64,000 nucleotides of DNA, from positions 186,001-250,000 of the forward strand of contig ML976741.1 of the NCBI GenBank assembly GCA_010015655.1, given 5' to 3'. Position 1 is the stretch's first letter. The number at the start of each line of letters is the position of its first letter. The notes under the pieces are model-generated. The model had not been told where the DNA came from. It made no database searches and was given only the letters and a program-made list of their open reading frames with translations. A program made the position numbers and the translations under genes. This stretch comes from Bimuria novae-zelandiae CBS 107.79. Its lineage: Eukaryota > Ascomycota > Dothideomycetes > Pleosporales > Didymosphaeriaceae. Shown piece after piece: positions 35,453 through 46,461 of the stretch.

Positions 35453-36790
35453 ATGGAGACAGGGGAGAGCGACGCGCGCGCGACGCGCCGATCGGCCCAA
35501 ACGCGCAGGAAAACTGTAAAAGCTACTAAACTTTATTACGAGAACGCGTAGCACGAAACTAATTTAAGCAAGTCTAGCGACGTAGATAAAGATAATCGTG
35601 TAAACCTTAAGCCGCCTAGGGCCCTACAACTAAACCGTACACAGAGGATACCTAAAGGACTAGTTAGGGGTAAAGCGGCAAACTAAAATGCAGAACACAC
35701 AAGGGCGCGCAATAAAATTAAAGGCTAAAACCTAGAGAGAACGCTGGCAGCGATACTAGGAGCTTTAGAAGACCTTAGGGCAGATAACTTAGCACTAAAA
35801 GTAGACAACTAAGAACTTAAGACAGCGGTAGAAGATATATTAAGGGAGCTAGCTAATACTAAGGCACAACTTGCAGATGCTAGGGCCTATTTATTAGAAC
35901 TTTTAGGGGACTTAAGAACCTAAATAGTAGCTATTAAATTACTATCCTATATAGACGTAGCACGCACTTCCTTAAGTAGCTAACTAAGTAACCTTCGCAC
36001 CCCCTCTAGAATAATAACATAAATAACCCTAACTAATGCGCCCTACTGCACAGTAGACACGTCTAGAGTAGAGGAAGCAGATAAACACGAGGCACAAATA
36101 AGTAGAATCCGGGAAGCTATTAAACGTAAGCTTAAGATAACTAAGGGTAATAAGAAATAGCAGTGCGCGACAGTAATAAGGGACCCTAAGAATACTAATA
36201 GAATTAGGATTATATACAGGAGTAATAAGGAACTAAGCAAAGTTAAAGAGGCAGCATAAAAGACCGCAGCCAGGGGCGCAAGAATCCTCCGCGACCAACT
36301 ATACCTAGTGCAGATAGACAACGCGAATCGCACGGCCGTCTTAAACGAGTACAACGAAATATAACAAGGGGCCATGCAGGCCTTAGGGGAGGAGAACGAA
36401 GTGCAGATCGCTAAGATAAGCTAGCTAAGCAAGAAGGATTCAGGCAAGGCATATAGATTAATAGTAATATACGTAAAGAAGAGCAGCAAAGCAGCAAAGC
36501 TCCTCCAGGGTTAATATTTCTATATTAACGGAGAGTTAGCGTACACTAAGGAATTTAAGCCCCACGTAGGCCCTATGCAATGCTATAAATGCTAGTAACT
36601 AGGACATAAGGCCTTTACGTGCACAGGGCAACAGACCTGCGTAAGGTGTGTAGAGCTAGGGCACCACTATAGAGAGTGTTAAGCCGAAATTCTAAAATGC
36701 GTACCATGCGGAGGGCCTCACGAATCCTTCTTAATAAACTGCCGAATACTACACCCTAGCCATAATAAATAGACCGCTCCAGATCTTCCA
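35453..36790 (+). pseudogene. LINE ORF1 (gag-like, three CCHC zinc knuckles)
   Basis: The frame starts at ATG 35,453 (METGESDARATRRSAQTRRK). A helical region follows (ALEDLRADNLALKVDN, near 35,760-35,810). Three zinc knuckles lie at 36,581-36,745: CYKC..LGHKAFTC, CVRCVELGHHYREC and CVPCGGPHESFLINC. All Cys and His ligands survive, although Gln codons have become TAG/TAA. The protein binds element RNA in the family. Many stops make it inactive. Confidence 0.85.
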
Positions 36791-39700
36791 GCTTAACGTA
36801 GGAAAACGAAAAACAGTACAGCATAGTATAATAAACGATAAACAACTATAGTAATATAGTGTGCTAGCGATCGCGGAGCCTCACACATAACGGAACAAGG
36901 AAGGCAAGCTACTTACAACCCCTATAGGACACCCAAATTGGATAAAGCTTACACCAACAACATAAAAAGAGGGTAAATAGCTAATTCGAAGCATGATGTA
37001 GATTAGAAGAGATATTAAGGCCAAGCAAGTGGCAGTGAACTCATCAGACCTTACAATAGTAGTACTACGACTCCATAACAGACATCTCTTAGTCGTGTCT
37101 ATGTACGTAGAGGGCAAGAGTGCACAAGCGCTGGCAGACTCTATAAGCACGCTCCACGCTCTGATCTAGCAACAACAGAATCGCATATGGACGCGTACAG
37201 ATGTGTTACTAGTTGGCGATTTTAACTAGCACGACGCACTGTGGGGAGGTGACAATATAGTCGCACACTAAAGGGGAGAAGCAGACCTGATTATTAACTT
37301 AATAGATAGCTATTACCTGCAAAGCCTGCTTCCGCGCGGCACAAAGACCTGGCACTATAGGGATTAAGAGAGCACGATCGACCTAGTGCTTGCTTCTGTA
37401 GAGCTGGCGGAGGACCTAATGCGATGCAGAATATATAGGACTAACCATGAATCTGATTACAGCGCGATTAAGACGACATTTAACGTGCACACACCGCCTT
37501 AGAGAGACGAGAGGAGGCTCCTCTTTAAGAATGCACTATAGGAAGAGATAAGGCAAAGGATAGTAAGGACACTATACTCTAAACTAGTAATAGGGGATAC
37601 TTAATAGCAGGTAGACCGTCTAATAGAGGCAGTGCTTAAGGCGGTCTACAGCCTTACCCTAATAGTAAAGCTATCACCGTACATGAGAAGGTGGTGGACG
37701 CCAGACCTAACCTAGCTACGGAAGGTACATATATATTAGAGAAACCAGGCGAGGGCGCGACATTAGGCTGGCTAACTTGACCTAGTCACGGAAGAGAAAG
37801 CAAAGGAGGCGGCAAAATAGTTTCACGATATAGCACGGCGATAGCGAAATTCCTATTAGGACAACTTCCTTGCAGAAGACGGGAATATATAGAAGGCTGC
37901 TAGATACCTCCAGCCAGGCAAAAAGGCGGAATTTGGCAAAATTCCGCCGTTAACCAGGGAAGATAGGACTACAATAGAGGGACTATAAGAGCAAGCGGAG
38001 GAGATGCTCTCTGCCTTTTTTCTACTACTACCAGAAACAATTAAGGAAGAGGGAGAGAGACACTAAAGAAGGCAACTACCTATGCCACCGCTAAACCTAG
38101 AAGAGATAGAATAGGCAGTAAATAAGGCAAAACTATAGAATACGCCTGGCGAAGACGGTCTGCCGGCGGGAGTATAGAAACAAATATGGCTAGTAGTGAA
38201 ATGGGATGTACTACGCTTGTTCTAAACGTCCATCAACGAGGGCTAATTGCCAACTTAGTGGCTAAACGCCAGGATTATCCCCTTAAAAAAGCCCAAAAAG
38301 GACAACTACACTAAAGCAAAGGCTTAGCAACTAATCTTACTATTATTAACGCTAAGAAAGATAATAGAAGCGGTGCTCGCAGAAAGGATATCGTATATGG
38401 TGGAGGAGCATAGCCTTCTTCCTACAAACCACTTTAGGGCCAGAAAGAAGCGTTCAGCCAAATAAGCGCTGCTATTACTATAGGAGTATATATATTAAGC
38501 ATAGAGGTAGCAAAAGGTGCTTAGCCTTATTAGCTTTAATATTAAAGGTGCATACAACGGTGTGTGCAAGGACAGGCTAATATAGAGGCTCTACGCTAGA
38601 GGGATCCCTTAAATTCTAACGCGTTAGGTGGACGCCTTTTGCTCTAAGCGAACAGCGAATATTGTGATAAATAGAGTGTTGTTAGAGAAGAGAGACCTGC
38701 CACAGGCAGGGCTACCGCAGGACTTACTACTATCGCCTATCCTCTTTCTCTTCTTTAACGCTGATCTCGTCTAGGGATAGATTAACAGGAATAAAGGGTT
38801 AATTATATTTATAGACAACTTTAGCGCATAGGTGACAGGTCGCTTAGCTATAGACAACTATAAGGGTCTCTAAAAGATTATTAACTATGCAAGTAGCTAG
38901 GAAAAGCGAAGCGGCGTAACCTTTAAGGTGGATAAAATAACGCTAATACACTTTATAAGGAACAAGGGGCGGACCTGCACCTAACTAATTAGAGTAAAAG
39001 GCTAAGAAGTCAAGCCAGGAGACGAGGCGAAGATTCTAGGGGTTATTATAGATATAGAGCTCTGGTATAAAAAGCATGTGGCAAGAGCAGCGACGCGAGG
39101 ACTAAAAGTAGTAATAGCACTTTCCTAGCTAAAGAACCTATTGCCTTGGACTGCTCGATAGCTATTTAGAGCCACAGTAGAACTAGTTGTAAACTACGCA
39201 TTATATATATAGTAGCACACTACTAAGCACACTCCCTTAGCATTCTAGAATATCTAGAGGATAGGTGCAAAGGCTATTATCGGCTACTTTTAGACAACAG
39301 CTATAGCAATCGCAGAGGCCGAAGCAAGCATACACATAGTGATAGAATGGCATAGCTATAAAGTAATAAAGCTTTAGGTTAATATCCACTCTCTGCCTAG
39401 GACGAACCCGCTAACGCAGTTATATTTTAAACTATTTATAAGATTTATTTTACCCCTTTAGATAATAGCCTTAGCGCATAAAGATACAGACACCAGCCAC
39501 ATAGAAATAATTATACCCTACGTAATTAGCCCGTGGAGCAAACGCATCACGACAACAGCAGAGCCAGACTTAGAAAAGGCCACAGCACTATTACACTAAG
39601 GAGACAGAATAAAGATTACAACTAGCACGTCGGCGCGCCGTGGCAACGTCGGAGCAGGATAGGCGATACTAGACACCCAGGACAACAGGACAAACAAACC

Positions 39701-40560
39701 CCACACTAGCTCTGCTATTCTAGGCCTAAGGGAAGAGCAGAACTCTTATGTAGTAGAACTTTTTGCGATCGCAGGAGCGTTAGAGTCTCTAGGGAGACCG
39801 CACCGCAAGCGAATTATAATCCTTATAAGAAACCTGGCCGCTCTTTAGGTGGTTCGCCAGCCAAAGAGACAGTCAGGGCAACATATTATCTAAAGAATCT
39901 ATCGCTTAATCTAAAACCTAGAGATGTTAGAGAATAAAGTAGATCTTATATAAATTACAGCGAAATGCAGCAACACTCTTACAGACAAAGCGAAAAAAGC
40001 GGCAAAGAGGACTACGCAGGAGAGCAGTACGCCACACGTGCGTTAGCTTTAAGCTAAATTAACTATTATTAACATAATAATAGTAAAAGCATAAGTAAAG
40101 AAGACTCTGCTAGACGGCACAGGAGCATATAGCAAGCGGGTAGATGCAGCACTACTAGGACAATACACCCGCAAGCTATATGATAATCTTAGTAGATAAG
40201 AAGCGACTGTGCTAGCACAGCTACGCATAGGGATAATACGGCTAAACGCATATCTCTACTAGATTAGAGTAGCGGATTCTAGGGCATGCGCTTGTAGTTA
40301 TATAGAAACACCTAAGCACTTCCTCTTCTAATGCGCGCGATGGGACACGCTTAGAGAACAAATGTTAGAGCAATTAGAGACGCTAAGGGGAAGCCTCTTA
40401 TTTTACCTTGGAGGAAGGGCGAAGTCGGACCCAGTAAAGAAATAGACACCGAACATAGAGGCGGTGAAAGCGACAATTCGATACGCGATAGCAACGAAAC
40501 GCCTAGAAATAGCAAGCGGAACGTAGGGACGAGGAAGGAAAAAAAAAAAAAAAAAAACCT
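36790..40560 (+). pseudogene. LINE ORF2 (endonuclease, reverse transcriptase, RNase H)
   Basis: The endonuclease begins LQLNVGKRK near 36,790. It has LLVGDFNxHDALWGG near 37,207-37,250, STIDLVLAS near 37,374 and NHESDYSAIKTTF near 37,445-37,485 (catalytic SDH changed to SDY). RT has GLPQDLLLSPILFLFFNADLV near 38,710-38,770 and FIDNFSA near 38,808-38,828, where the second active-site Asp is Asn. An RNase H-like region lies at about 39,620-40,010. The tail has CACSYIETPKHFLFxC near 40,286-40,330. A 19-A run (40,539-40,557) sits at the end of the coding region. RIP stops abound. Confidence 0.87.
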
Positions 40561-40779
40561 CTCACTTAGCAGGTTCTGCTTCATTTGCCGGAAAAGGGAT
40601 ACTAAACACTTAGGGGAATAGCCCTAAGACAACTTGCTACTAACCACTTAGGAGGGACTTAAGATACATAAAGTTAGGATAAACAGACACAAGGACGGTT
40701 ATCTATAGGGGCTAGAGGGAGTTAGGTCACTACTGTAAGCTATGTTATGTAGTTAGCGTAAAAAGGCCCTTTAGGCGAG

Positions 40780-40813
40780 TGAGCCGGGCGTAATAAATCA
40801 ATCAATCAATCTA
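40780..40813 (+). repeat. ATCA-repeat tail of the LINE
   Basis: AATAAATCAATCAATCAATC forms the 3' end just before the second TGATCACATACTCG. Short tandem-repeat tails are usual in I-clade relatives. Confidence 0.75.
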
Positions 40814-40962
40814 TGATCACATACTCGCGTAGCGCAGTGGAGTCCCCTAGTCTAGGAGTCACGTGTATAGCTGCCCTCGGTGGCGACTTGCACCAAACAC
40901 CACCCAACGAAGCCGAATTTGACCAATTCTACACTGTTTTTCGAGCTTTTTCGCGCCCGAAG

Positions 40963-42300
40963 ATGCCGCACAGTGGCCAGTACGACCTGCCGACGCGCGC
41001 AGCTATCGTGACTTTAGTTTGTGAGGGTCGCGGATGGACGTACATATCGAGCAAAGTCGCCACAGTCTCCCCAAACGGTGCACAGCAATTCTTCCAGCGC
41101 CTACTTGAGCGCGTCGACGTCTCTCCCACGCAGCCAACAACGTATATACTCGCAGACTTGTTGAAACACCTTGAAGATGAGGGTGAGCGCGGCCGTGAGG
41201 AGCGTTTCGGGGAGCACTCTGATGTGGCAAACTTCCTCGTTAACAAGGCGACGCAGGACGAAGAGCGCGAGGAGCTCTCACATAGAGCGATTATACGAAT
41301 AGCCAAGGATGAACTCGATGAGCGGATACCGTATACGACAGGCTTCAAAGTCTTAAAGGCCACCTCGCAAAATTCGCCTTAGTCAAGAGCACCAAACGTC
41401 GCGACTTTTGTTTATCGAATGGGCACTCGCGGAGCTTCAGTTCGACGTGATCTTTATATTTACTGACGAAACAAGCGTGGAGACGACCCTGCACAGGAAG
41501 AATCAGAAGGTCTCTATGCACAAAGGCGACTCTGCGTTCGCCCACACTCGTCCGCCACCGACGGAGTTCAAGAGCGTCATGTTCTGGGGCGCAATCTGTA
41601 GAGGTTTCCGCCCTGGATCGTTCTATATATGGGAGAAGGAGACGCCGGGCGAAGCTCTACGCAATGAGCTCGTTCTGTATAATATCAATGCGCCTGCAGT
41701 TGCCGCCGAGAATCACGACCGCGCGATGGGTAGAGTGCCCGGCACACGCCAATACAGAGCTCTCAAAGAACTTAACAACGAGGTCAACCACCGGGATAAT
41801 GTTGATCCACTGCCATCAGGTCGTCGGCGACGGTAGAGGATTCCTGAGTGGCACTTTAAACGTAAGAAGGCAACACGCGACAAAAAGTCAAAGGGTGGCA
41901 TTGACTGGCTGCGCTATCGCGAGAACGTCCTGCGGCCAAAGCTATACCCGTGGGCATGGCAGATCTCGCAGGCCACGCGACGTCAAGTTTATATAGTTAA
42001 AGATAACGCTTCTCTTTATGTTAAAGGTAGGAAATAGAGTGGAGATCTACGCTCACACTTTAATAGCTAGGTTAAGTGTGTGGACCGGCTAGCGCTCTCC
42101 CCAGAGTTAAACAAAATTAAGCGTATATAGGACGCCTTAAAGGACGCCTTTAAAAAGCTATAAGCAACTTTGTTATCCCATATAGAAATTAAGAAGCGAC
42201 TTATAGAGAGCTGGCAAGCTCTACCTTAGTTAAAAGTTAACAATGAATGCCGAAGATTTCGTAAGAAGTGCGCTAAATGTTGGGGAAGGCGCTCCCCGGC
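40963..42300 (+). pseudogene. Tc1/mariner transposase, half intact and half RIPed
   Basis: From ATG 40,963 (MPHSGQYDLPTRAAIVTLV) an N-terminal HTH region runs to about 41,355. There a 1-nt loss shifts the frame, and it continues as HLAKIRLSQEHQTSRLLFIE and the first catalytic Asp block FIFTDETSVE near 41,455-41,485. A TAG near 41,834 stands where Gln or Trp is expected. RIPEWHFKRKK and WLRYRENVLRPKLYPW follow in good DNA. From about 41,985 the text turns RIPed: VKDNASLYVK and LSPELNKIKRI (family EDNASPH and SP.LNPIEHIW). The TIRs were not identified; the right part is cut by the next element. Confidence 0.82.
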
Positions 42301-42345
42301 ATACGGAAGGAGCACGCTAGCCATATATAGGCGACTTCCCGCCTA

Positions 42346-42369
42346 CGAAGGAGCTCGTTTTTATTGTGT
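42346..42369 (+). repeat. left TIR
   Basis: Exact inverted match to 44,002-44,025. Confidence 0.9.
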
Positions 42370-42469
42370 ATTCCTTGGCACCCGAGCTCCAACGCGAACA
42401 CCAACATTCTTGACTCCCACTTTCCCACCCATACCAGCCACGCCGCACACGCCTATATACACCAAAAAA

Positions 42470-43817
42470 ATGCCTATTAATCGCCGGAAGCCGTACAAGT
42501 ACAAGGTACAAAAACCCCGAGAAAAAAAGACCCAGAAACGCGATCTTACGGCGGTGGAGAGAGCTTTTGCAGTCGGCGCGTCGATGCACAGCATGGCAAC
42601 CAACAAAGAAATCGCCGCCTTGTTCGACCCACCCACNNNNNNNNNNNNNNNNNNNNNNNNNNNNNNNNNNNNNNNNNNNNNNNNNNNNNNNNNNNNNNNN
42701 NNNNNNNNNNNNNNNNNNNNNNNNNNNNNNNNNNNNNNNNNNNNNNNNNNNNNNNNNNNNNNNNNNNNNNNNNNNNNNNNNNNNNNNNNNNNNNNNNNNN
42801 NNNNNNNNNNNNNNNNNNNNNNNNNNNNNNNNNNNNNNNNNNNNNNNNNNNNNNNNNNNNNNNNNNNNNNNNNNNNNNNNNNNNNNNNNNNNNNNNNNNN
42901 NNNNNNNNNNNNNNNNNNNNNNNNNNNNNNNNNNNNNNNNNNNNNNNNNNNNNNNNNNNNNNNNNNNNNNNNNNNNNNNNNNNNNNNNNNNNNNNNNNNN
43001 NNNNNNNNNNNNNNNNNNNNNNNNNNNNNNNNNNNNNNNNNNNNNNNNNNNNNNNNNNNNNNNNNNNNNNNNNNNNNNNNNNNNNNNNNNNNNNNNNNNN
43101 NNNNNNNNNNNNNNNNNNNNNNNNNNNNNNNNNNNNNNNNNNNNNNNNNNNNNNNNNNNNNNNNNNNNNNNNNNNNNNNNNNNNNNNNNNNNNNNNNNNN
43201 NNNNNNNNNNNNNNNNNNNNNNNNNNNNNNNNNNNNNNNNNNNNNNNNNNNNNNNNNNNNNNNNNNNNNNNNNNNNNNNNNNNNNNNNNNNNNNNNNNNN
43301 NNNNNNNNNNNNNNNNNNNNNNNNNNNNNNNNNNNNNNNNNNNNNNNNNNNNNNNNNNNNNNNNNNNNNNNNNNNNNNNNNNNNNNNNNNNNNNNNNNNN
43401 NNNNNNNNNNNNNNNNNNNNNNNNNNNNNNNNNNNNNNNNNNNNNNNNNNNNNNNNNNNNNNNNNNNNNNNNNNNNNNNNNNNNNNNNNNNNNNNNNNNN
43501 NNNNNNNNNNNNNNNNNNNNNNNNNNCACACCTCTTGTATTGCAAAGGATTATTTATCTGTACATCAGATAGAGAGGCTACCTTGGCCGGGGCACTCCCC
43601 AGACGTCAATGCCTCGGAGCACGCATGGCCATGGATTCGGCGGCATATTACGAAGGAGATGCCGCAATCTACATGCGAGGATGAGTGCCGACGTCAATGG
43701 GAACAGCAATAGGAGAATCTCCCTATAGAAGTGATTAATAAGTGGATTGATCACGTTCCTATTATTGTTCGTCGTATTATTGCTCATGGCGGGAACAACG
43801 ACTTCCATGACGGCTGA
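42470..43817 (+). pseudogene. Tc1/mariner transposase with assembly gap
   Basis: ATG 42,470 sits in an A-rich context and starts MPINRRKPYKYKVQKPREKK, followed by a helix-turn-helix-like start (DLTAVERAFAVGASMHS). The gap at 42,637-43,526 hides the first catalytic Asp residues. After the gap comes the third catalytic block, LPWPGHSPDVNASEHAWPWI near 43,580-43,640, then a TAG at 43,710-43,712 where the frame otherwise continues (ENLPIEVINKWIDHVPIIVR) to TGA at 43,815-43,817. The frames on the two sides of the gap disagree, so the gap length is probably wrong or an indel is hidden. It may be nearly intact apart from that stop. Confidence 0.78.
42637..43526. other. assembly gap (890 N)
   Basis: Run of N. 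Any reading frame said to cross it is an artefact. Confidence 0.99.
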
Positions 43818-44001
43818 GGGCTGAGGGCTCCCAGGACGCCTCAACACTAAGAAAAAGTCTATATACGTCGTTTTTAAGCTTCAATATGTGTTTATTCGAA
43901 CGCGCATAGTCTAAAAACCCATTGTTATCCTGTTCTCATACAAAAATGGCGGGTGGGCGGATCAATGTTGGTGGGCCGCGCGATGCGCGCTAAGGGTGGA
44001 G

Positions 44002-44025
44002 ACACAATAAAAACGAGCTCCTTCG
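44002..44025 (-). repeat. right TIR
   Basis: Exact inverted match to 42,346-42,369, followed by the TA duplication. Confidence 0.9.
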
Positions 44026-44027
44026 TA

Positions 44028-45700
44028 CATAAAAGTAAATACTTACACTCAACTTCATGTTTACGATACTTTTCAACACTAAATACTAGATTAATAGCGG
44101 CGGTAACAGTTTCTATAGCTAGAAGATTTATGTATTAAGTAATCTACGCATAAAATAAACCTCTCCGCCATCAAGAGCTCACGATACTGCCACTGGTGTT
44201 GCCCAGTTGCCACCTCCGAGAAAGTCTCCGAAGGTGGCGAAACACGTGACTCCTGGACTACCCGGGCGCTTGAGTAGACGACCAAATATGCGACGGCACT
44301 TGTATCAGATCGGCCCGCGTTCGATTTTCAGCCGCTCGTGGCTGCACCCCAGACGCCGTGCCGCCGGTACAGTAAGCATTGTCGATCAACGTTTCACATA
44401 TAGGCATGCAGGATTTCCGGAGGAAAATCGGTTGTCGGTAAGCGTTGCATACGCGTTCGGCGAGAACGCAATCTTGATTCTTAGAGTTTGGTGGAACCGC
44501 GATCATCAATTTTGCTCCCTTTAATGTTGCTGTGTTGAAATCGCCAGTGCTTTCTGTGGGCTCAGTGCTGAGGACTGGAAGCCACTTTATCGAAATATGT
44601 GCAGCCCGGCAGCACCGGGTTGCGCGTACGCTCTAAACACGTTAGCACAAATTTATGAGCAAAAATCACGCGAGACAATCCGCTTCCAATATTTACGAAA
44701 GCCTATAGACACGAGGTGATTTTGTTTAGCCTTGATGACCACCTGAAGTCCTACAAGGAGGAATGCTGATACGTACAAGGGCCTCGTCAAGTATCACTGA
44801 GTACCTACAGTAGGTACAGCTTGTCGCCGCTTTTGTGCAGGTCTTCGCATCGTGCTAAAGTTCTTCCTCCGCCGCGGTACCGTACTAACGCGTCTCTCGG
44901 CGTCTTAACACGTCTCTTAATACTTTAACTGCACATTAAATTATCGCGCGTGCGTATTGCTGCCTGGAGGGTACAGTTTGTCGCGGAGGCTCTTTCGGCG
45001 GCTAGTGCCTTGTTTGAGCGTGTATGTACGATGTCTGATATTGAACGGTACCGGAGTTCGACTCATTTCGTAGCTGCAAGCCGAAAGTACACATGCCATT
45101 GAGCCGCAGGGCGTCTTGCCCTCTCTTTCATCCACCGTGCTCAGGAATTTTAGAGTCAGGTTGATGGATCAACACTGATTTTTCCGAGGTCTTATAAATG
45201 GCTTCTCCTGAGAGTAGAAGGCTTGAGAATCAGGTTGCGAAAGCCTTGCGGGGGATGAGCATACTTCGAGGCACGACAATCGTACAATACGGTAGACTGG
45301 AGTACTGAATGACAACGCCAAACAGGCCATGACAAACAGATGGAGCTCGGTCCGATATGAGCGAATAGGAGTATGCCCCAAGCGCCACACTACCGTCGGA
45401 ACAGCGGCGTTCTAGCCAGTCTAAGCCACGACAGATCCACTAATGTCTATTAGCCGTGGGGCAATTGACATCATCCATCCTTAAAAACATTGCGATAAAC
45501 CCTGCGTCACTCTTAGTGTATTCTAAATCCGGTGCCATTTTCTCCGAGCTGTGGAGTAGGACAAACTCGGGTCCTTATACGATGAATGCGTTAGCTCATC
45601 GCACAGGGAGCGTGACTTCATACTGTTGCATGCCGAGCTTGTTCAGCCTCAATTTCGATCTTCGTGCTCGGCGGCACAGATGTGGCGACCGTGCCTAGGT
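44028..45700. other. host intergenic sequence, no gene supported
   Basis: The first 130 bp or so are slightly AT-rich and may be leftover transposon DNA. From about 44,160 the composition is that of host DNA. Small overlapping frames (for example 105 codons at 44,207-44,524) have no recognisable domain and are not called. Confidence 0.55.
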
Positions 45701-45709
45701 AGAAATGGG

Positions 45710-45717
45710 TATATATA
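45710..45717 (+). promoter_or_regulatory. TATA box of the phiA-like gene
   Basis: TATATATA lies about 125 bp upstream of the ATG and is followed by a CT-rich leader with CAACATCATC-type words, typical of strongly expressed fungal genes. Confidence 0.7.
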
Positions 45718-45838
45718 AGAACGGCTGACGCCTTCTTCTCTCTATCCACCATCAACATCATCTGCAGCATCGCTTCCTCCAAGTAAACGCACTTAATCGT
45801 AATCTCAAATCCAACAACTCTCGCACTCCACCGTCAAC

Positions 45839-46461
45839 ATGCAATTCACCACTGCCTTCCTCGCTGCCGCAGTTGCTCTGACAGCTTCTGCTCTCCCCCA
45901 GACGACTCCCATCGCAGAGTCCGAAAATTTCGGTGTCATTGCGATCCGCTCCGGCTCTCCAGTCCACAACTTAGCTTTCCAGGCAGCACGTAGCAGCCTG
46001 CTGGTGGGTGCGAAGTCCCAGAACTCGTCATGCGATGCTCCCGGCATCAACTCGGCGACCTTCTACATCCAGGATCAGGAGCTCCAACTCCTCCCCAGCC
46101 GGACTTCTGCCAGACCTCAAACCATCTTTGTCGACCGCTCCGGAATGGGTAAGCAAAGTCATTGGAACTTAATTTGTGTCGTCGGCGCGCTCTAACAAGC
46201 ATTGCAGGTATGGGCAATATCGGATACGTGACGGGCGCGGAGCCCCTGGGAGAGAACTGGGAGACGAAGGGATGGGCGATTGACAACAACGAGCTCAAGT
46301 TCGATGGTACCGGTATTCAGGCCTGCCCAGACGCAATCGACGGCGCCTGGAGCCTCTGGCTTCAGGGTAGTGCCACACCAGGCTGGAACGAGAACTGCAC
46401 GGCTATTACCGCCGCTGCGATCAAGGCAGAGAACCCTGTCGGCTGCTGGTACACATCGTAA
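45839..46461 (+). CDS. phiA: PhiA-like secreted cell wall protein (187 aa, one intron)
   Basis: Exon 1 (45,839-46,148) and exon 2 (46,208-46,461) are joined across a 59-bp phase-1 intron (46,149-46,207, GTAAGC...CTAAC...GCAG). A signal peptide (residues 1-19, MQFTTAFLAAAVALTASAL) precedes FGVIAIRSGSPVH, ATFYIQDQELQLL, QTIFVDRSGMG, GNIGYVTGAEP, GWAIDNNELKFDGTG, ACPDAIDGAWSLWL and NPVGCWYTS. These blocks and their order match fungal PhiA proteins of about 185 residues. Four Cys (65, 143, 167, 183) could pair, and NSS and NCT are N-glycosylation sites. In Aspergillus, PhiA is a wall protein needed for normal phialide and conidium formation; the role here is inferred. A TATA box and CT-rich leader suggest strong expression. 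No defects seen. Confidence 0.92.

Larger units (their letters stand above)
35329..40813 (+). mobile_element. Tad/I-like non-LTR retrotransposon (LINE), full length, RIPed
   Basis: About 5.5 kb flanked by an exact 14-bp duplication. ORF1 encodes a protein with three CCHC knuckles. ORF2 has AP endonuclease, reverse transcriptase, RNase H and a C-terminal Cys/His motif, the layout of Tad and I clade LINEs. The 3' end is a short ATCA repeat rather than poly(A). The first 200 bp or so are not RIPed while the rest is. It lies 7 bp beyond the right end of the piggyBac-like element. Confidence 0.92.
42346..44025 (+). mobile_element. Tc1/mariner-like transposon with N gap, nested beside the previous one
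   Basis: Perfect inverted ends of about 24 bp (CGAAGGAGCTCGTTTTTATT... at 42,346 and its complement ending at 44,025) are flanked by TA (42,344-42,345 and 44,026-44,027). Beyond the perfect part both ends share a CACCAACATT word in inverted order. It encodes a DDE transposase interrupted by 890 N. It is barely RIPed. Confidence 0.88.

Noticed and set aside
40929..41363. 144-codon minus frame over the Tc1 transposase
   Set aside because: Antisense to recognisable transposase motifs on the + strand.
42317..43712. Frames of 327-424 codons spanning the N run
   Set aside because: They are open only because N hides stops. Just the short flanking parts are real transposase sequence.
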